In this document: positions 1 to 7,294 of the stretch, in pieces
Layout of the letters: each line of letters opens with the position of its first letter
How positions within the stretch are numbered: position 1 is the stretch's first letter
Assembly (NCBI RefSeq): GCF_016107705.1
Contig: NZ_JAEHGC010000008.1
Coordinates: 1 to 64,000 of the forward strand
DNA: 64,000 nt
Direction: 5' to 3'
From: Neobacillus cucumis
GTDB lineage: Bacteria > Bacillota > Bacilli > Bacillales_B > DSM-18226
The notes under the pieces: generated by a model
What the model saw: only the letters and a program-made list of their open reading frames with translations
Told to the model about the DNA's origin: nothing
Database searches by the model: none
Position numbers and translations under genes: made by a program

Positions 1-221
1 CAAGAAGAGTTCTTGCGATTGAATTAATTTGTGCCATGCAGGCTGTAGAATACCGTGGTGTGGATAAAATGGCTACACAAACAAGAAGACTTTACGAAAA
101 GGGAAGAGAAATTGTTCCTTCTATTAAAAAAGACCGTATCTTCTCGAAGGATATTGAAAAAGCTGCAGAAGGTCTAAAAACGTTGGATTTTGCTGAATTA
201 ACACAACCGGTTGTGTTGTAA
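1..221 (+). CDS. hutH: histidine ammonia-lyase, C-terminal end (partial)
   Basis: This is the 3' end of a gene that begins before the window; the first whole codon is at position 3. The visible 72 residues ([11 protein letters not shown]..., ...[11 protein letters not shown]...) match the C-terminal helical region of histidine ammonia-lyase as I recall it. That enzyme removes ammonia from histidine to give urocanate, the first step of the Hut pathway. The MIO active-site loop lies outside the window, so catalysis cannot be judged. An intrinsic terminator follows within 10 bases, so it is the last gene of its transcript or is transcribed alone. The assignment rests on a short stretch. Confidence 0.8.
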   Translation, partial: RRVLAIELICAMQAVEYRGVDKMATQTRRLYEKGREIVPSIKKDRIFSKDIEKAAEGLKTLDFAELTQPVVL

Positions 222-230
222 TCAAAAAAA

Positions 231-256
231 GCGTGAGGTGCTCCTCACGCTTTTTT
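231..256 (+). terminator. intrinsic terminator after hutH
   Basis: An 8-bp perfect stem (231-238 with 243-250), a 4-base loop and six T residues. An A-run precedes the stem, so it can also terminate the converging small gene on the minus strand. Confidence 0.9.
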
Positions 257-413
257 ACTCTTCCTCTTCAACTCTATTTTTGAATGCTTCTTGGGTGACG
301 ATTAGTTCTTCATCTTCAATGACTTCTCTAGTATGTTTTTCCGTCAGGCTGTTTTTTGGAAAATCGCCTGGGTGGTTTTTCTTTTTATGATTAAAATGTT
401 CTCCACGTGCCAA
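255..413 (-). CDS. small charged hypothetical protein, 52 aa
   Basis: A short open frame too small for usual cut-offs. It begins with TTG at 411-413, preceded by a good ribosome binding site (AAAGGAGT, about 8 bases away), and ends inside the shared bidirectional terminator with hutH. The product starts MARGEHFNHKKKNHPGDF and ends in an acidic EEEE tail. It is very hydrophilic, with a basic His/Lys-rich N-terminal half and an acidic C-terminal half, and has no cysteine or membrane segment. The composition recalls small Bacillus spore-associated proteins, but I do not recognise a family. The RBS and the position at a terminator support a real gene; the function is unknown. Confidence 0.6.
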   Translation of the reverse strand: MARGEHFNHKKKNHPGDFPKNSLTEKHTREVIEDEELIVTQEAFKNRVEEEE

Positions 414-547
414 ACTCAACACTCCTTTCGTTTACGCTTGTAGCATTCCCCCAATGAGGATAAAAAATTACATTTAAGCTAATAGGCATATAAATGGATA
501 GTTGATATACTTTACATAGTAGGTAAGGTAAAAAGAGGGGGTAAAAC

Positions 548-922
548 TTGGATCTATTTCATATTGTCTCAGAAGAACGGATTAAAAAAGCATATGAAGA
601 TGGGGAGTTTGAAAATCTTCCTGGGATGGGCAAGCCGCTTCCTCTCGATGACCTCGCAGGAGTTCCTAAGGAATTGCGCATGGCTTATAAGTTGTTAAAA
701 AATGCTGGGTATACCGAAGAGGAAAGTCATTTGCGCAGGGAAATGACGACAATTGAGGATTTAATGAAAAAATGTGATGACCCGGCAGAGCGGGAAGGAC
801 TAAGAAGAAAGCTAAATGAAAAGCTTCTGCGTTTCAATCAAATGATGTCCAAACGAGGCGTTAAAACGAATTCCTCTTTTTTCAAAAACTATGAACATAA
901 GGTGCACAATAAGTTGAAATAA
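548..922 (+). CDS. DUF1992 (DnaJ-homologue subfamily C member 28-like) protein
   Basis: A 124-residue protein read from a TTG start after AAGAGGGGG. The N-terminal half has the DUF1992 pattern: an N-terminal helix with IVSEERIKKAYEDGEF, then a GMGKPL motif and paired helices ending with LRRKLNEKL. It is soluble, without signal peptide or membrane segment. DUF1992 occurs in bacteria and in the human DNAJC28 protein, and its biochemical role is unknown. It stands alone: the upstream neighbour is divergent and the next gene downstream converges. The family call is fairly sure; no function can be given. Confidence 0.75.
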   Translation: MDLFHIVSEERIKKAYEDGEFENLPGMGKPLPLDDLAGVPKELRMAYKLLKNAGYTEEESHLRREMTTIEDLMKKCDDPAEREGLRRKLNEKLLRFNQMMSKRGVKTNSSFFKNYEHKVHNKLK

Positions 923-936
923 CCCTCTTACAGATG

Positions 937-1036
937 CGTTGGAAGGACAAATTACTAAAAAGTATGAGTAAAAGTGTCCTTCCAGAGCAGTTAGAAAGAC
1001 AAAATCACGTAGAAACCCGAGAAAGTGTCCTTCCAA
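937..1036. repeat. two tandem copies of a ~50-bp hairpin-forming unit
   Basis: Two imperfect copies of one unit lie head to tail. Each starts TTGGAAGGACA / TTAGAAAGACA (939-949 and 991-1001) and ends with TGTCCTTCCA (975-984 and 1026-1035). The ends of each copy are inverted complements, so each could fold into a hairpin. They sit between the convergent ends of the DUF1992 gene and the LysR gene. There is no T-run, so they are not standard terminators. Confidence 0.7.
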
Positions 1037-1058
1037 CATCCTATTCAGAAAAAACGAA

Positions 1059-1946
1059 TTAGAATTCCGACAAATACTCCCTCACAATTTCAATAAATGT
1101 CTTTAAGGCTTTTGTTTGATAGGCGGACTGAGTAATCAACGAAAAATTCCGTTTGAAAGGCAGACCCTCAATATGAATGATCCGGATGTAACTATGGACA
1201 ATCTCTTTTTCAATAGCCCAGCGTGACAATAGACTGATCCCCAGACCTGCCTCCACGGATTCTTTTATCACCTGAGTACTTCCAAATTCCATAATTTTTT
1301 TGGGCGTAAAGTTATGCAAGCGAAAAAAGTTTTCCGCAGCCTCCCTTGTACCGGAACCTTCCTCCCTTAAAATCCATGTTTCATCCACCAAATCAGAAAT
1401 TCGTTTTTCACCAAGTTTGGATAAAAGATGATGAGTGGGCGAAGCAACAACCACCATTTTATCTTCAGAAATGACTTCTGAACTTAAATGATCATCCTTC
1501 AAAAAACCCTCGATAATTCCTATATCCAATTGATGCATTCTTACCAGCTCAATCACTTCCTTTGTATTTTGAATCTTGATTGATGGACGAATTAAGGGAT
1601 ATTGCCACTGCATTCTTGAAATAATATGTGGCAGAATATATTCACCAAATGTATAGCTCGCACCAATCGAAATCTGCCCGCTTGCCTTATTGGTCAGATC
1701 ATCGACTAATGATTGCATTTTTGTGTAAAGTGCCAAAATTTCTTTTGCATGATGATAAACAATTTCCCCTGCCTTATTGAGGCGCACATATTTATTACTC
1801 CTTTCAAGCAGTCTCGCGCCGACAGATTCCTCTAAAGTTCTGATATATTGACTGACCGCAGGCTGTGTCATATGCAGATCTTCTGCTGCTTTAGAAAAAT
1901 TCTCCTTTTCCACAACCTTTATAAATACCTCTAAATGTTGATCCAT
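1059..1946 (-). CDS. LysR-family transcriptional regulator (CysL/YeiE-like)
   Basis: A 295-residue LysR regulator: winged HTH at residues 1-60 (SKAAEDLHMTQPAVSQYIRTLE is the recognition region) and a periplasmic-binding-fold effector domain from about 90 to 295. The start at 1946 (MDQHLEVF) is preferred because GCGGGGG lies just upstream; a frame running 16 codons further lacks an RBS. It is divergent from a YeiH-family transporter with about 125 bases between starts, the usual arrangement for a LysR protein and its target. The sequence resembles B. subtilis CysL, which activates sulfite reductase genes, but the neighbour suggests control of the transporter. The effector is unknown. Confidence 0.85.
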   Translation of the reverse strand: MDQHLEVFIKVVEKENFSKAAEDLHMTQPAVSQYIRTLEESVGARLLERSNKYVRLNKAGEIVYHHAKEILALYTKMQSLVDDLTNKASGQISIGASYTFGEYILPHIISRMQWQYPLIRPSIKIQNTKEVIELVRMHQLDIGIIEGFLKDDHLSSEVISEDKMVVVASPTHHLLSKLGEKRISDLVDETWILREEGSGTREAAENFFRLHNFTPKKIMEFGSTQVIKESVEAGLGISLLSRWAIEKEIVHSYIRIIHIEGLPFKRNFSLITQSAYQTKALKTFIEIVREYLSEF

Positions 1947-2071
1947 CCGATTACCCCCGCTTCGGTTCCTTATGTATATGAATTTACTTATCATCCCTAT
2001 TATATATCTTTATTTTCCTTATACATGAACCAGGAGTATTCTAAAATTAGAAATTAAATGAGGTGATAAAA

Positions 2072-3133
2072 ATGGGGAACCTAAATGCTAAAGTTTTATC
2101 TATCACTGAACAGGCCGGACTTCAGCAAAAAAATCTGGAACCTAAGCCTTCCGTTGGTTTATGGTTAGGTGGAATTGCCTTTACGATTGTTGTTGCAGCA
2201 CTTGGCTATGCTTTATCAAAAGTCCCTGGTTTTGATCATGTTGGTCCGCTGGCTTGTGCAATCGTTATTGCGATAATCTACCGGCAATTTTTCGGATATC
2301 CAGAAAAATTGCGCACCGGTATTCAATTTTCTGCGAAACGTTTTTTGCGGTTTGCTATCATATTGTACGGTTTAAAACTAAATATTGATATTGTACTGCA
2401 TCAAGGGCTTGGGCTACTTGCACGCGATGTGGGTGTTATTACTTTTGCTATAGTATTAACCGTTTGGCTCGGAAAATTATTGAAAGCAGAATCATCCCTT
2501 TCTCTTCTCTTGGGGGTTGGTACTGGAGTATGCGGGGCAGCAGCCATTGCAGCCGTTTCACCCATTATCAAAGCAAAGGATGAAGATACCGCGATAGGAG
2601 TAGGGATTATCGCGCTAGTCGGAACGATATTTTCCATCACTTATACCATCCTAAGACCTTTTCTTCCATTATCGGCGATTGAATATGGAATTTGGAGCGG
2701 TACCAGCCTTCACGAAATTGCTCATGTCGCTTTGGCAGGAGCTCCTGCTGGTCCTGATGGCTTAGCGATTGCCCTACTGGCGAAATTAGGTAGAGTATTG
2801 CTGCTTGTTCCATTATCTTTTATTTTAATGTTTTGGGTAAAACGGAAAAATACAGCGAATACAGGGGATACGAAAATTGAATTTCCATGGTTTTTAATTG
2901 GTTTTATTTTGATGAGTTTGCTTGGAAGCTATGTTTTCGGCAAGTCGATTCCAGTTTCAAAAGCAGCGTTAGACGGGGTCGCAACGGCTACTACCTTTAT
3001 TTTGACTTCTGCCATGGTCGGTCTCGGTTTAAATGTCAGCCTGCGGGATCTTCGGACAAAAGCAGCCCGCCCGCTAATCGCAATGCTGATTACATCTGTG
3101 GTACTGTCAATCGTAACCTTTTTTATCTCGTAA
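2072..3133 (+). CDS. YeiH-family putative sulfate/organic anion exporter
   Basis: A 353-residue polytopic membrane protein of the YeiH family (Pfam Cons_hypoth698, often annotated 'putative sulfate exporter'). About ten hydrophobic helices begin near residue 30. Glycine-rich segments GVGTGVCGAAAIAAVSP (about residue 150) and the SGTSLHEIAHVALAGA loop (about 210) are family hallmarks. The ATG at 2072 follows AGGTGAT; a GTG three codons earlier overlaps that RBS and is less likely. It is divergent from a LysR regulator, as E. coli yeiH is from yeiE, which suggests LysR-dependent expression. The transported substrate is not established. Confidence 0.85.
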   Translation: MGNLNAKVLSITEQAGLQQKNLEPKPSVGLWLGGIAFTIVVAALGYALSKVPGFDHVGPLACAIVIAIIYRQFFGYPEKLRTGIQFSAKRFLRFAIILYGLKLNIDIVLHQGLGLLARDVGVITFAIVLTVWLGKLLKAESSLSLLLGVGTGVCGAAAIAAVSPIIKAKDEDTAIGVGIIALVGTIFSITYTILRPFLPLSAIEYGIWSGTSLHEIAHVALAGAPAGPDGLAIALLAKLGRVLLLVPLSFILMFWVKRKNTANTGDTKIEFPWFLIGFILMSLLGSYVFGKSIPVSKAALDGVATATTFILTSAMVGLGLNVSLRDLRTKAARPLIAMLITSVVLSIVTFFIS

Positions 3134-3189
3134 AAAAAGCTGGCTTTGGTGAATTCTATTGACTAGACTTCACTCATCGCCAGCTTTTT
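3134..3189 (+). terminator. terminator after yeiH-like gene
   Basis: An 11-bp stem (AAAAAGCTGGC at 3134-3144 with GCCAGCTTTTT at 3179-3189), extended by an inner GTGAA/TTCAC pairing. It overlaps the 3' end of the opposing small ORF. Confidence 0.75.
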
Positions 3190-3289
3190 GTTTCGGATTA
3201 CTAGGTTTACACATACGATCAAGAAGAAAACCAAAGAACACAATAAAACCAATGGGAATGGAGTAATTCAATACATGAAGAAGAGTCAT
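3170..3289 (-). CDS. small single-pass membrane protein, 39 aa
   Basis: A 39-residue open frame on the minus strand. It has an excellent ribosome binding site (AGGAGGT, 9 bases before the ATG at 3287-3289). One hydrophobic segment covers residues 11-23 (IPIGFIVFFGFLL), followed by a basic hydrophilic tail ending KQKAGDE. It overlaps the terminator of the convergent transporter gene. No family is recognised. The RBS quality, the membrane segment and a sensible topology (basic tail inside) argue for translation; the length makes it uncertain. Confidence 0.5.
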   Translation of the reverse strand: MTLLHVLNYSIPIGFIVFFGFLLDRMCKPSNPKQKAGDE

Positions 3290-3583
3290 CTTCTCTTATA
3301 CCTCCTATATTTTTGTAATATTTAGAATATTTATATATTATTTACATTATATGCTAAATGTCACGATTTAGACAAATTTTCCGGTCTAAAAAAATTTTAA
3401 AAAAATTATGACCGAATGAGGCCTTGATTTATTCACTTTTCAAGGAAAACGTTTGCGCAAAATACAGAGAAATACAATTTTATCCAAAGGTTTTTATTAG
3501 GTGTGTATCGTACTAGTTATAGAGGAGAGGATTTTTGTCGAATTCTAATTCTTAGTTACCTGTCCAGAGGAGTGTTTGAAACC
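3290..3583. other. intergenic region upstream of the PfkB kinase
   Basis: AT-rich stretch between the small minus-strand ORF and the kinase start. It contains a 10-bp perfect palindrome TTTGCGCAAA (3452-3461), directly preceded by AACG, which could be an operator. No further gene with an RBS was seen here. Resemblance to a cre box is weak (about three mismatches). Confidence 0.35.
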
Positions 3584-4555
3584 ATGAATGTTCTTTGTAT
3601 TGGCGGAGCCAATATAGATCGCAAAATACAAACGATAAATCACCTTACCTTTAAAACATCGAACCCTGCAAAGAGTACGATGTCCTGTGGCGGAGTAGCA
3701 AGAAATATTGCTGAAAACCTTGGGCGTCTCGGTCTTAATAGTTCCTTACTTGGTTATGTAGGAGATGACCCTGAAGGAAAGTGGCTTCGTAAAACAACAG
3801 GAGAATATGTGGATGTAAGCCTTTTGGAGGCCCTGCCGGGAAAGTCAACGGGTACCTATACAGCTGTCCTTGATGAAGAAGGTGAAATGGCAATCGCGTT
3901 GGCTGATATGGCTATATATGATCATACGGAAGAGGACTTTATTGAAAAAAAATGGCCCCAAGACCGGCCTGACATCGTCTTACTCGATACAAATCTACCT
4001 GCAGTAATCCTTGAGCTCGTTATCCAACATTGCAGGAGTGAAAATATTCCTATTTGCATTGCTACAGTTTCAGTATCAAAATCTGAAAAATTACCGCGTT
4101 CGCTTGATGGAATTACATGGCTCGTTGCAAATGAAAAAGAGGCAGAAGTATTGTCCGATATTACAATAAGGACCGAGGGGGACTTTTTTAAGGCGGCTGT
4201 GGAAATTCTAAACAAGGGCGTTAAAAAGGTCGTGATTAGTAGAGGAGATAAGGGATTAATTTATTTTACCAAAGACGGAGAAGCCGGAGCATTGGTTGCC
4301 CCTGAGGTGCCGGTTACGGACGTAACAGGTGCGGGTGATTCACTTATTGCTGGAATTATATATGGGGATTTAAAGGGTTTAAATACAGAGGACTCGTGCA
4401 AAATAGGTCTTTCTTGTTCCTATTTAACCATTCGGTCGAAAGAAACCGTAAATCCAGAACTAAACAATCAAAACCTAACGGATTCATTTCAACGATATTT
4501 CTGCAGGGGACCCGGGCAAAAAGGATTTAAATCTATTATTGCATTTCAAAGATAA
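3584..4555 (+). CDS. PfkB-family carbohydrate/nucleoside kinase (pseudouridine kinase-like)
   Basis: A 323-residue ribokinase-fold (PfkB) enzyme. The N-terminal signature GGANIDRK, the CGGVARNIAENLGRLG segment (about 35-50) and the C-terminal DVTGAGDSL anion-hole/catalytic-Asp motif (about 245) are all present, so it should be an active kinase. The N-terminus and the SKETVNPEL end resemble pseudouridine kinases (PsuK/YeiC), which phosphorylate pseudouridine. However, no psuG glycosidase lies beside it, so the substrate is uncertain. The ATG at 3584 follows AGAGGAG; the frame is open 27 codons upstream but without an RBS. The final ~20 residues (CRGPGQKGF...) are unlike the family. Confidence 0.75.
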   Translation: MNVLCIGGANIDRKIQTINHLTFKTSNPAKSTMSCGGVARNIAENLGRLGLNSSLLGYVGDDPEGKWLRKTTGEYVDVSLLEALPGKSTGTYTAVLDEEGEMAIALADMAIYDHTEEDFIEKKWPQDRPDIVLLDTNLPAVILELVIQHCRSENIPICIATVSVSKSEKLPRSLDGITWLVANEKEAEVLSDITIRTEGDFFKAAVEILNKGVKKVVISRGDKGLIYFTKDGEAGALVAPEVPVTDVTGAGDSLIAGIIYGDLKGLNTEDSCKIGLSCSYLTIRSKETVNPELNNQNLTDSFQRYFCRGPGQKGFKSIIAFQR

Positions 4556-4558
4556 GGA

Positions 4559-4597
4559 AAAAGGAGGGAATTCGACAAAAATTCCTTCCTTTTTCTT
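4559..4597 (+). terminator. terminator after PfkB kinase
   Basis: A 15-bp stem with one G-T pair (AAAAAGGAGGGAATT with AATTCCTTCCTTTTT) and a T-rich end. Its loop contains TTCGACAAA, which also matches a Spo0A-box core. Confidence 0.8.
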
Positions 4598-4751
4598 CGA
4601 AAATATGGATTCTTTGTATGAGAATGATGTGTTTCTTAATGGTTTGGAAGTTTTATGTCAAAAAAGTGAATAATTTGTGGCAAAAAGTTTTGTGAAAATG
4701 ATAATGAACTGACAAAATCTAACACCCTACTAAAAAAGAACTATTTATAAT
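4571..4751 (+). promoter_or_regulatory. putative sinI promoter with Spo0A-box-like and SinR-box-like sites
   Basis: A perfect TATAAT (4746-4751) has no good -35 at 17 bases, which suggests an activator-dependent sigma-A promoter. Directly before it lies AAAGAAC (4735-4741), the reverse complement of the published SinR consensus GTTCTYT. Further upstream are TTCGACAAA (4571-4579) and TGTCAAAAAA (4656-4665), close to the Spo0A box TTTGTCRAAAAA. In B. subtilis sinI is activated by Spo0A~P, so the arrangement is coherent, but each site is short and none is proven. Confidence 0.45.
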
Positions 4752-4833
4752 AAACATATCTTAAAGGATTAAGTATTTAGTCCTGAGTAATAAATAATGA
4801 ATTTTTTGTTATTTTATAACCATACAATCAGAA

Positions 4834-4916
4834 AAAGGCAAACCTTTTGAAAAAGAGGGACGCAAAGCCGAGGATCTAAGGTAAGAGCATCTTGCTATGA
4901 TGGCCGGGTTGCCTGG
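4834..4916 (+). ncRNA. cyclic-di-GMP-I (GEMM-I) riboswitch
   Basis: The conserved GEMM-I features appear in order. They are GGCAAACC (4838-4845), a P1b hairpin closed by a GAAA tetraloop (CCTTTT-GAAA-AAGAGG), GGGACGCAAAGCC (about 4857-4869), then GATCTAA tetraloop-receptor-like bases, a variable hairpin, ATGGCCGGG, and the closing strand GGTTGCC (4908-4914) pairing with GGCAAACC. This matches the V. cholerae Vc2 aptamer layout. Only 31-34 bases separate it from the next start codon and no terminator hairpin lies between, so control is probably translational or by RNA stability rather than by termination. The regulated gene is the SinI-like anti-repressor. Confidence 0.9.
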
Positions 4917-4947
4917 AATACGATATGTATTTTAGGGGTGAGTTTAG

Positions 4948-5097
4948 TTGGGAAACACAGAAGGTATAGTGGAAGTAATGGATCAAGAATGGATTACTCT
5001 AATACTCGAAGCAAAAAAACTGGGAATTGACAAGGAAACAGTTCGAACATTTCTAAATCAAAATGATGTGAAGGAGCAGTTGGCTGAGCAATGTTAA
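4948..5097 (+). CDS. sinI: SinI-family anti-repressor, 49 aa
   Basis: A 49-residue protein (MGNTEGIVEVMDQEWITLI...) carrying the SinI/SinR dimerisation motif. MDQEWITLILEAKKLGI followed by KETVRTFL parallels LDQEWVELMVEAKEANI...IRKYL of B. subtilis SinI. SinI binds SinR and removes it from matrix-gene operators, allowing biofilm formation. The TTG start follows AGGGGTGAG. The SinR homologue is the next gene but in the opposite orientation, so sinI is not in a sinIR operon as in B. subtilis. Its leader carries a c-di-GMP-I riboswitch, so its synthesis should respond to c-di-GMP. It was identified directly in the sequence, below usual ORF length cut-offs. Confidence 0.85.
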   Translation: MGNTEGIVEVMDQEWITLILEAKKLGIDKETVRTFLNQNDVKEQLAEQC

Positions 5098-5104
5098 GTT
5101 ACAT

Positions 5105-5162
5105 ACAAAAAAGGCATTCCTAAAAAGATGAATAATCCTTTTGGGAATGCTTTCTTTTTTTA
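5105..5162. terminator. bidirectional terminator between sinI and sinR
   Basis: Stem GGCATTCC...GGGAATGC extended by AAAAAG/CTTTT pairing. It is flanked by an A-run on the left and a T-run on the right, so it serves both convergent genes. Confidence 0.75.
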
Positions 5163-5173
5163 AAAAATTAATA

Positions 5174-5497
5174 CTACTTATTTTGGTCAGCCCGCCACTT
5201 GTTAAATTCAAGAAAATCACGGAATTGCTGTTTGGAAACTCCTGAATTCATTGCTTCTTTTACAATCTTCATCCACTCGCTGTCCAATTCCTCTTGATCA
5301 ATTCGTTCATGGATTAAATAATCAACAGGGACATTTAAGACTGCCGAAATTTTTTCGAGAAATTGAATAGAAGGATTTGTTTGTAAGTTTCTTTCTAGGG
5401 AACTCAAATAAGACTTTGCGACTCCCGCCTGTTCAGCAAGTTCGGAAAGGGACATTTTCTTTTCTAAACGCAGTTTTTTTACTCGTTCTCCAATCAT
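5174..5497 (-). CDS. sinR: SinR-family master regulator of biofilm formation
   Basis: A 107-residue XRE-type repressor. The HTH at residues 5-60 (SLSELAEQAGVAKSYLSSLERNL) is nearly identical in pattern to SinR, as is TNPSIQFLEKISAVL. The C-terminal segment LDSEWMKIVKEAMNSGVSKQQFRDFLEF is the SinI-binding/multimerisation helix pair, so it should respond to the adjacent SinI. In B. subtilis SinR represses the eps and tapA matrix operons. The spacing and start look normal (ATG at 5495-5497). It is transcribed convergently with sinI and from its own promoter, so repressor and anti-repressor levels are set independently here. Confidence 0.93.
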   Translation of the reverse strand: MIGERVKKLRLEKKMSLSELAEQAGVAKSYLSSLERNLQTNPSIQFLEKISAVLNVPVDYLIHERIDQEELDSEWMKIVKEAMNSGVSKQQFRDFLEFNKWRADQNK

Positions 5498-5712
5498 GGC
5501 ATCTCACACACCTAATAAAGATAATCTATATTATAATATTACCAAAAGGGAGATAAAAGTTCCATATTACGAACGGCGTATTTTTTACAATATACGCTCG
5601 GAGTTAACAAAGAATTAATGAATTCTTAAATCACTTCTTTGAAAAAAAGCTTGGATAGAGATAAGATGTTTTTAGAGTGGATATTGAAAAATATAAAAAG
5701 GCAGGGAAAACA

Positions 5713-6462
5713 ATGATTGTCTTAAAATCACAAAGAGAAATTGAAGCAATGAAGAATGCGGGAGAAATTCTTGCTTCATGCCATAAAGAAATCGCTAAAT
5801 TAATTAAACCAGGTATTACGACTTGGGAAATTGAAGAATTTGTTGATGAATTTTTACGAAAAAATAACGCATCACCGGAGCAAAAGGGTTATAAAGGGTA
5901 TGAATTTGCCACATGCGCAAGTATTAATGATGAAATCTGTCATGGATTCCCAAGAAAAGAACCCTTGAAAGACGGGGATATTGTCACGATCGATATGGTG
6001 GTCAATTATAATGGGGCATTGGCCGATTCAGCATGGTCCTATGCTGTTGGCAGTGTTTCTCCTGAAACGGACCACTTATTAAGGGTAACAAAAGAGGCAC
6101 TGTATAAAGGAATTGAACAGTCTGTTCCAGGAAATCGAATTGGTGATATCGGGCACGCAATTCAAAAATATGTTGAAAGTGAAGGACTATCGGTTGTACG
6201 GGATTTCATTGGACATGGAATTGGAACTGTAATTCATGAGAAACCGGATGTTCCACATTACGGCCTTCCGGGAAAAGGACCGCGCATTAAAGAAGGAATG
6301 GTGTTCACGATTGAACCAATGGTGAATATCGGTATGTACCATACAAAAATGGATTTGAACGGCTGGACGGCAAGAACCGTTGATGGAACTTATTCAGCCC
6401 AATATGAACATACCATTGCGATTACGAAGGATGGCCCAATCATTTTGACAGAACAAAAATAA
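5713..6462 (+). CDS. map: methionine aminopeptidase, type I
   Basis: A 249-residue M24 metallopeptidase that removes the initiator methionine from nascent proteins. The metal ligands of the type I family are visible: Asp in TIDMVVNY and in ALADSAWS, His in GHGIG, Glu in FTIEPMV and in QYEHTI. The catalytic His is in EICHGFP. The ATG at 5713 (MIVLKSQREIEAM) is the conserved start of this subgroup; a GTG 12 codons earlier lacks an RBS. It stands apart from the ribosomal-protein operon, so it is probably a secondary enzyme like B. subtilis YflG/MapB. A terminator follows at once. Confidence 0.92.
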   Translation: MIVLKSQREIEAMKNAGEILASCHKEIAKLIKPGITTWEIEEFVDEFLRKNNASPEQKGYKGYEFATCASINDEICHGFPRKEPLKDGDIVTIDMVVNYNGALADSAWSYAVGSVSPETDHLLRVTKEALYKGIEQSVPGNRIGDIGHAIQKYVESEGLSVVRDFIGHGIGTVIHEKPDVPHYGLPGKGPRIKEGMVFTIEPMVNIGMYHTKMDLNGWTARTVDGTYSAQYEHTIAITKDGPIILTEQK

Positions 6463-6463
6463 A

Positions 6464-6493
6464 AAGCAAACCCTAGGGTCTGCTTTTTATTTT
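6464..6493. terminator. bidirectional terminator, map / yfkK
   Basis: AAAAAGCA and ACCC pair with GGGT and TGCTTTTT around a TA turn. The A-run and T-run on either side serve both convergent genes. Confidence 0.75.
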
Positions 6494-6711
6494 TTTCGAA
6501 GGTTTCCAAGTTCTTCAACAAGAGCTTGCATTTCATTTGGACTGAAGGAATTTTTTTTCATGACTAAATCATAAATTTCTTTTAGATCTTCGTACATTTC
6601 TTCATCGAAATGAGTTGGTTTTATGGCGCCCAAGTTTAAAACCTTTAATTTTTCTTTAATTTGTTCAATCATGTATTCGACATTTTCGGTCGATTTTTCT
6701 GCTAAATTCAT
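6487..6711 (-). CDS. yfkK: YfkK family protein (DUF1128)
   Basis: A 74-residue soluble protein closely matching the B. subtilis YfkK pattern: [36 protein letters not shown] and [18 protein letters not shown]1128 is widespread in Bacillaceae and has no known function. The ATG at 6711 is chosen because GAGAGGG sits 8 bases before it; a GTG three codons earlier overlaps that RBS. It begins a block with gene content like the B. subtilis yfk region. Confidence 0.88.
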   Translation of the reverse strand: MNLAEKSTENVEYMIEQIKEKLKVLNLGAIKPTHFDEEMYEDLKEIYDLVMKKNSFSPNEMQALVEELGNLRKK

Positions 6712-6913
6712 CCCGGACACCCTCTCTGAATTTTTATCCTCATCTTTTCATTATAATGGGTAGATGTCAATAAAAATAGTGTTTTGTTCTTTTACAAAAG
6801 GGGAATGTTTATGAAAGAATATTAAATATTACCATTTAAACTTGCATAGGGAATGGGCTTATCGCAAAATGGGAGTTAAGATGATAAATTGTAGCAAAGA
6901 AGGAGAGTTTAAA

Positions 6914-7273
6914 GTGACAAAGAGGAATCAATTTTGGAAAGGAATACTTTATGGAGCATTAGCGGGTGGTGTAATCAGCCTTTTAGATAGAGATACCAGG
7001 GAAGTAATGAAGGAAAATGTTCTAAAGGTATCCAACAAGGGGCTCTATATAGTAAAGCATCCGCGGGAGGTTGCCGGACAAATAAAAGAAACAGCAATCA
7101 GAATCAAAGAAACGGTAGAGGAAGTGAGTGAGGATATTTCCTATATCACTGAGAAAGTGGAAGAACTTCGTGAACTCACCCCGAAAGTAACCGATATGGT
7201 AAAGGAAACAAAAGATGCCTTTGCCGATCATGAAGACTCAGACTTTATGGATGCCGTCATTAAAGAAGATTAA
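6914..7273 (+). CDS. YtxH-domain protein
   Basis: A 119-residue protein with a short hydrophobic N-terminal segment (FWKGILYGALAGGVISLLD), then a long charged helical region rich in Lys/Glu. This is the architecture of YtxH/GvpP-like general-stress proteins. The GTG at 6914 follows AGAAGGAGAG; upstream in-frame codons lack an RBS. It is 21 bases from the YihY gene and probably co-transcribed with it. YtxH-type proteins are membrane-associated and of unknown mechanism. Confidence 0.7.
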   Translation: MTKRNQFWKGILYGALAGGVISLLDRDTREVMKENVLKVSNKGLYIVKHPREVAGQIKETAIRIKETVEEVSEDISYITEKVEELRELTPKVTDMVKETKDAFADHEDSDFMDAVIKED

Positions 7274-7294
7274 AATCATGAAGGAGGGATAAGC

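Noticed and set aside
2401..2640. Long open frames antisense to real genes (for example inside yeiH, the P-type ATPase, chaA and malic enzyme)
   Set aside because: They follow from codon bias of the sense gene, lack ribosome binding sites and have implausible composition.
3440..3462. cre box upstream of the PfkB kinase
   Set aside because: Three mismatches to the consensus at conserved positions; only the TTTGCGCAAA palindrome is worth noting.
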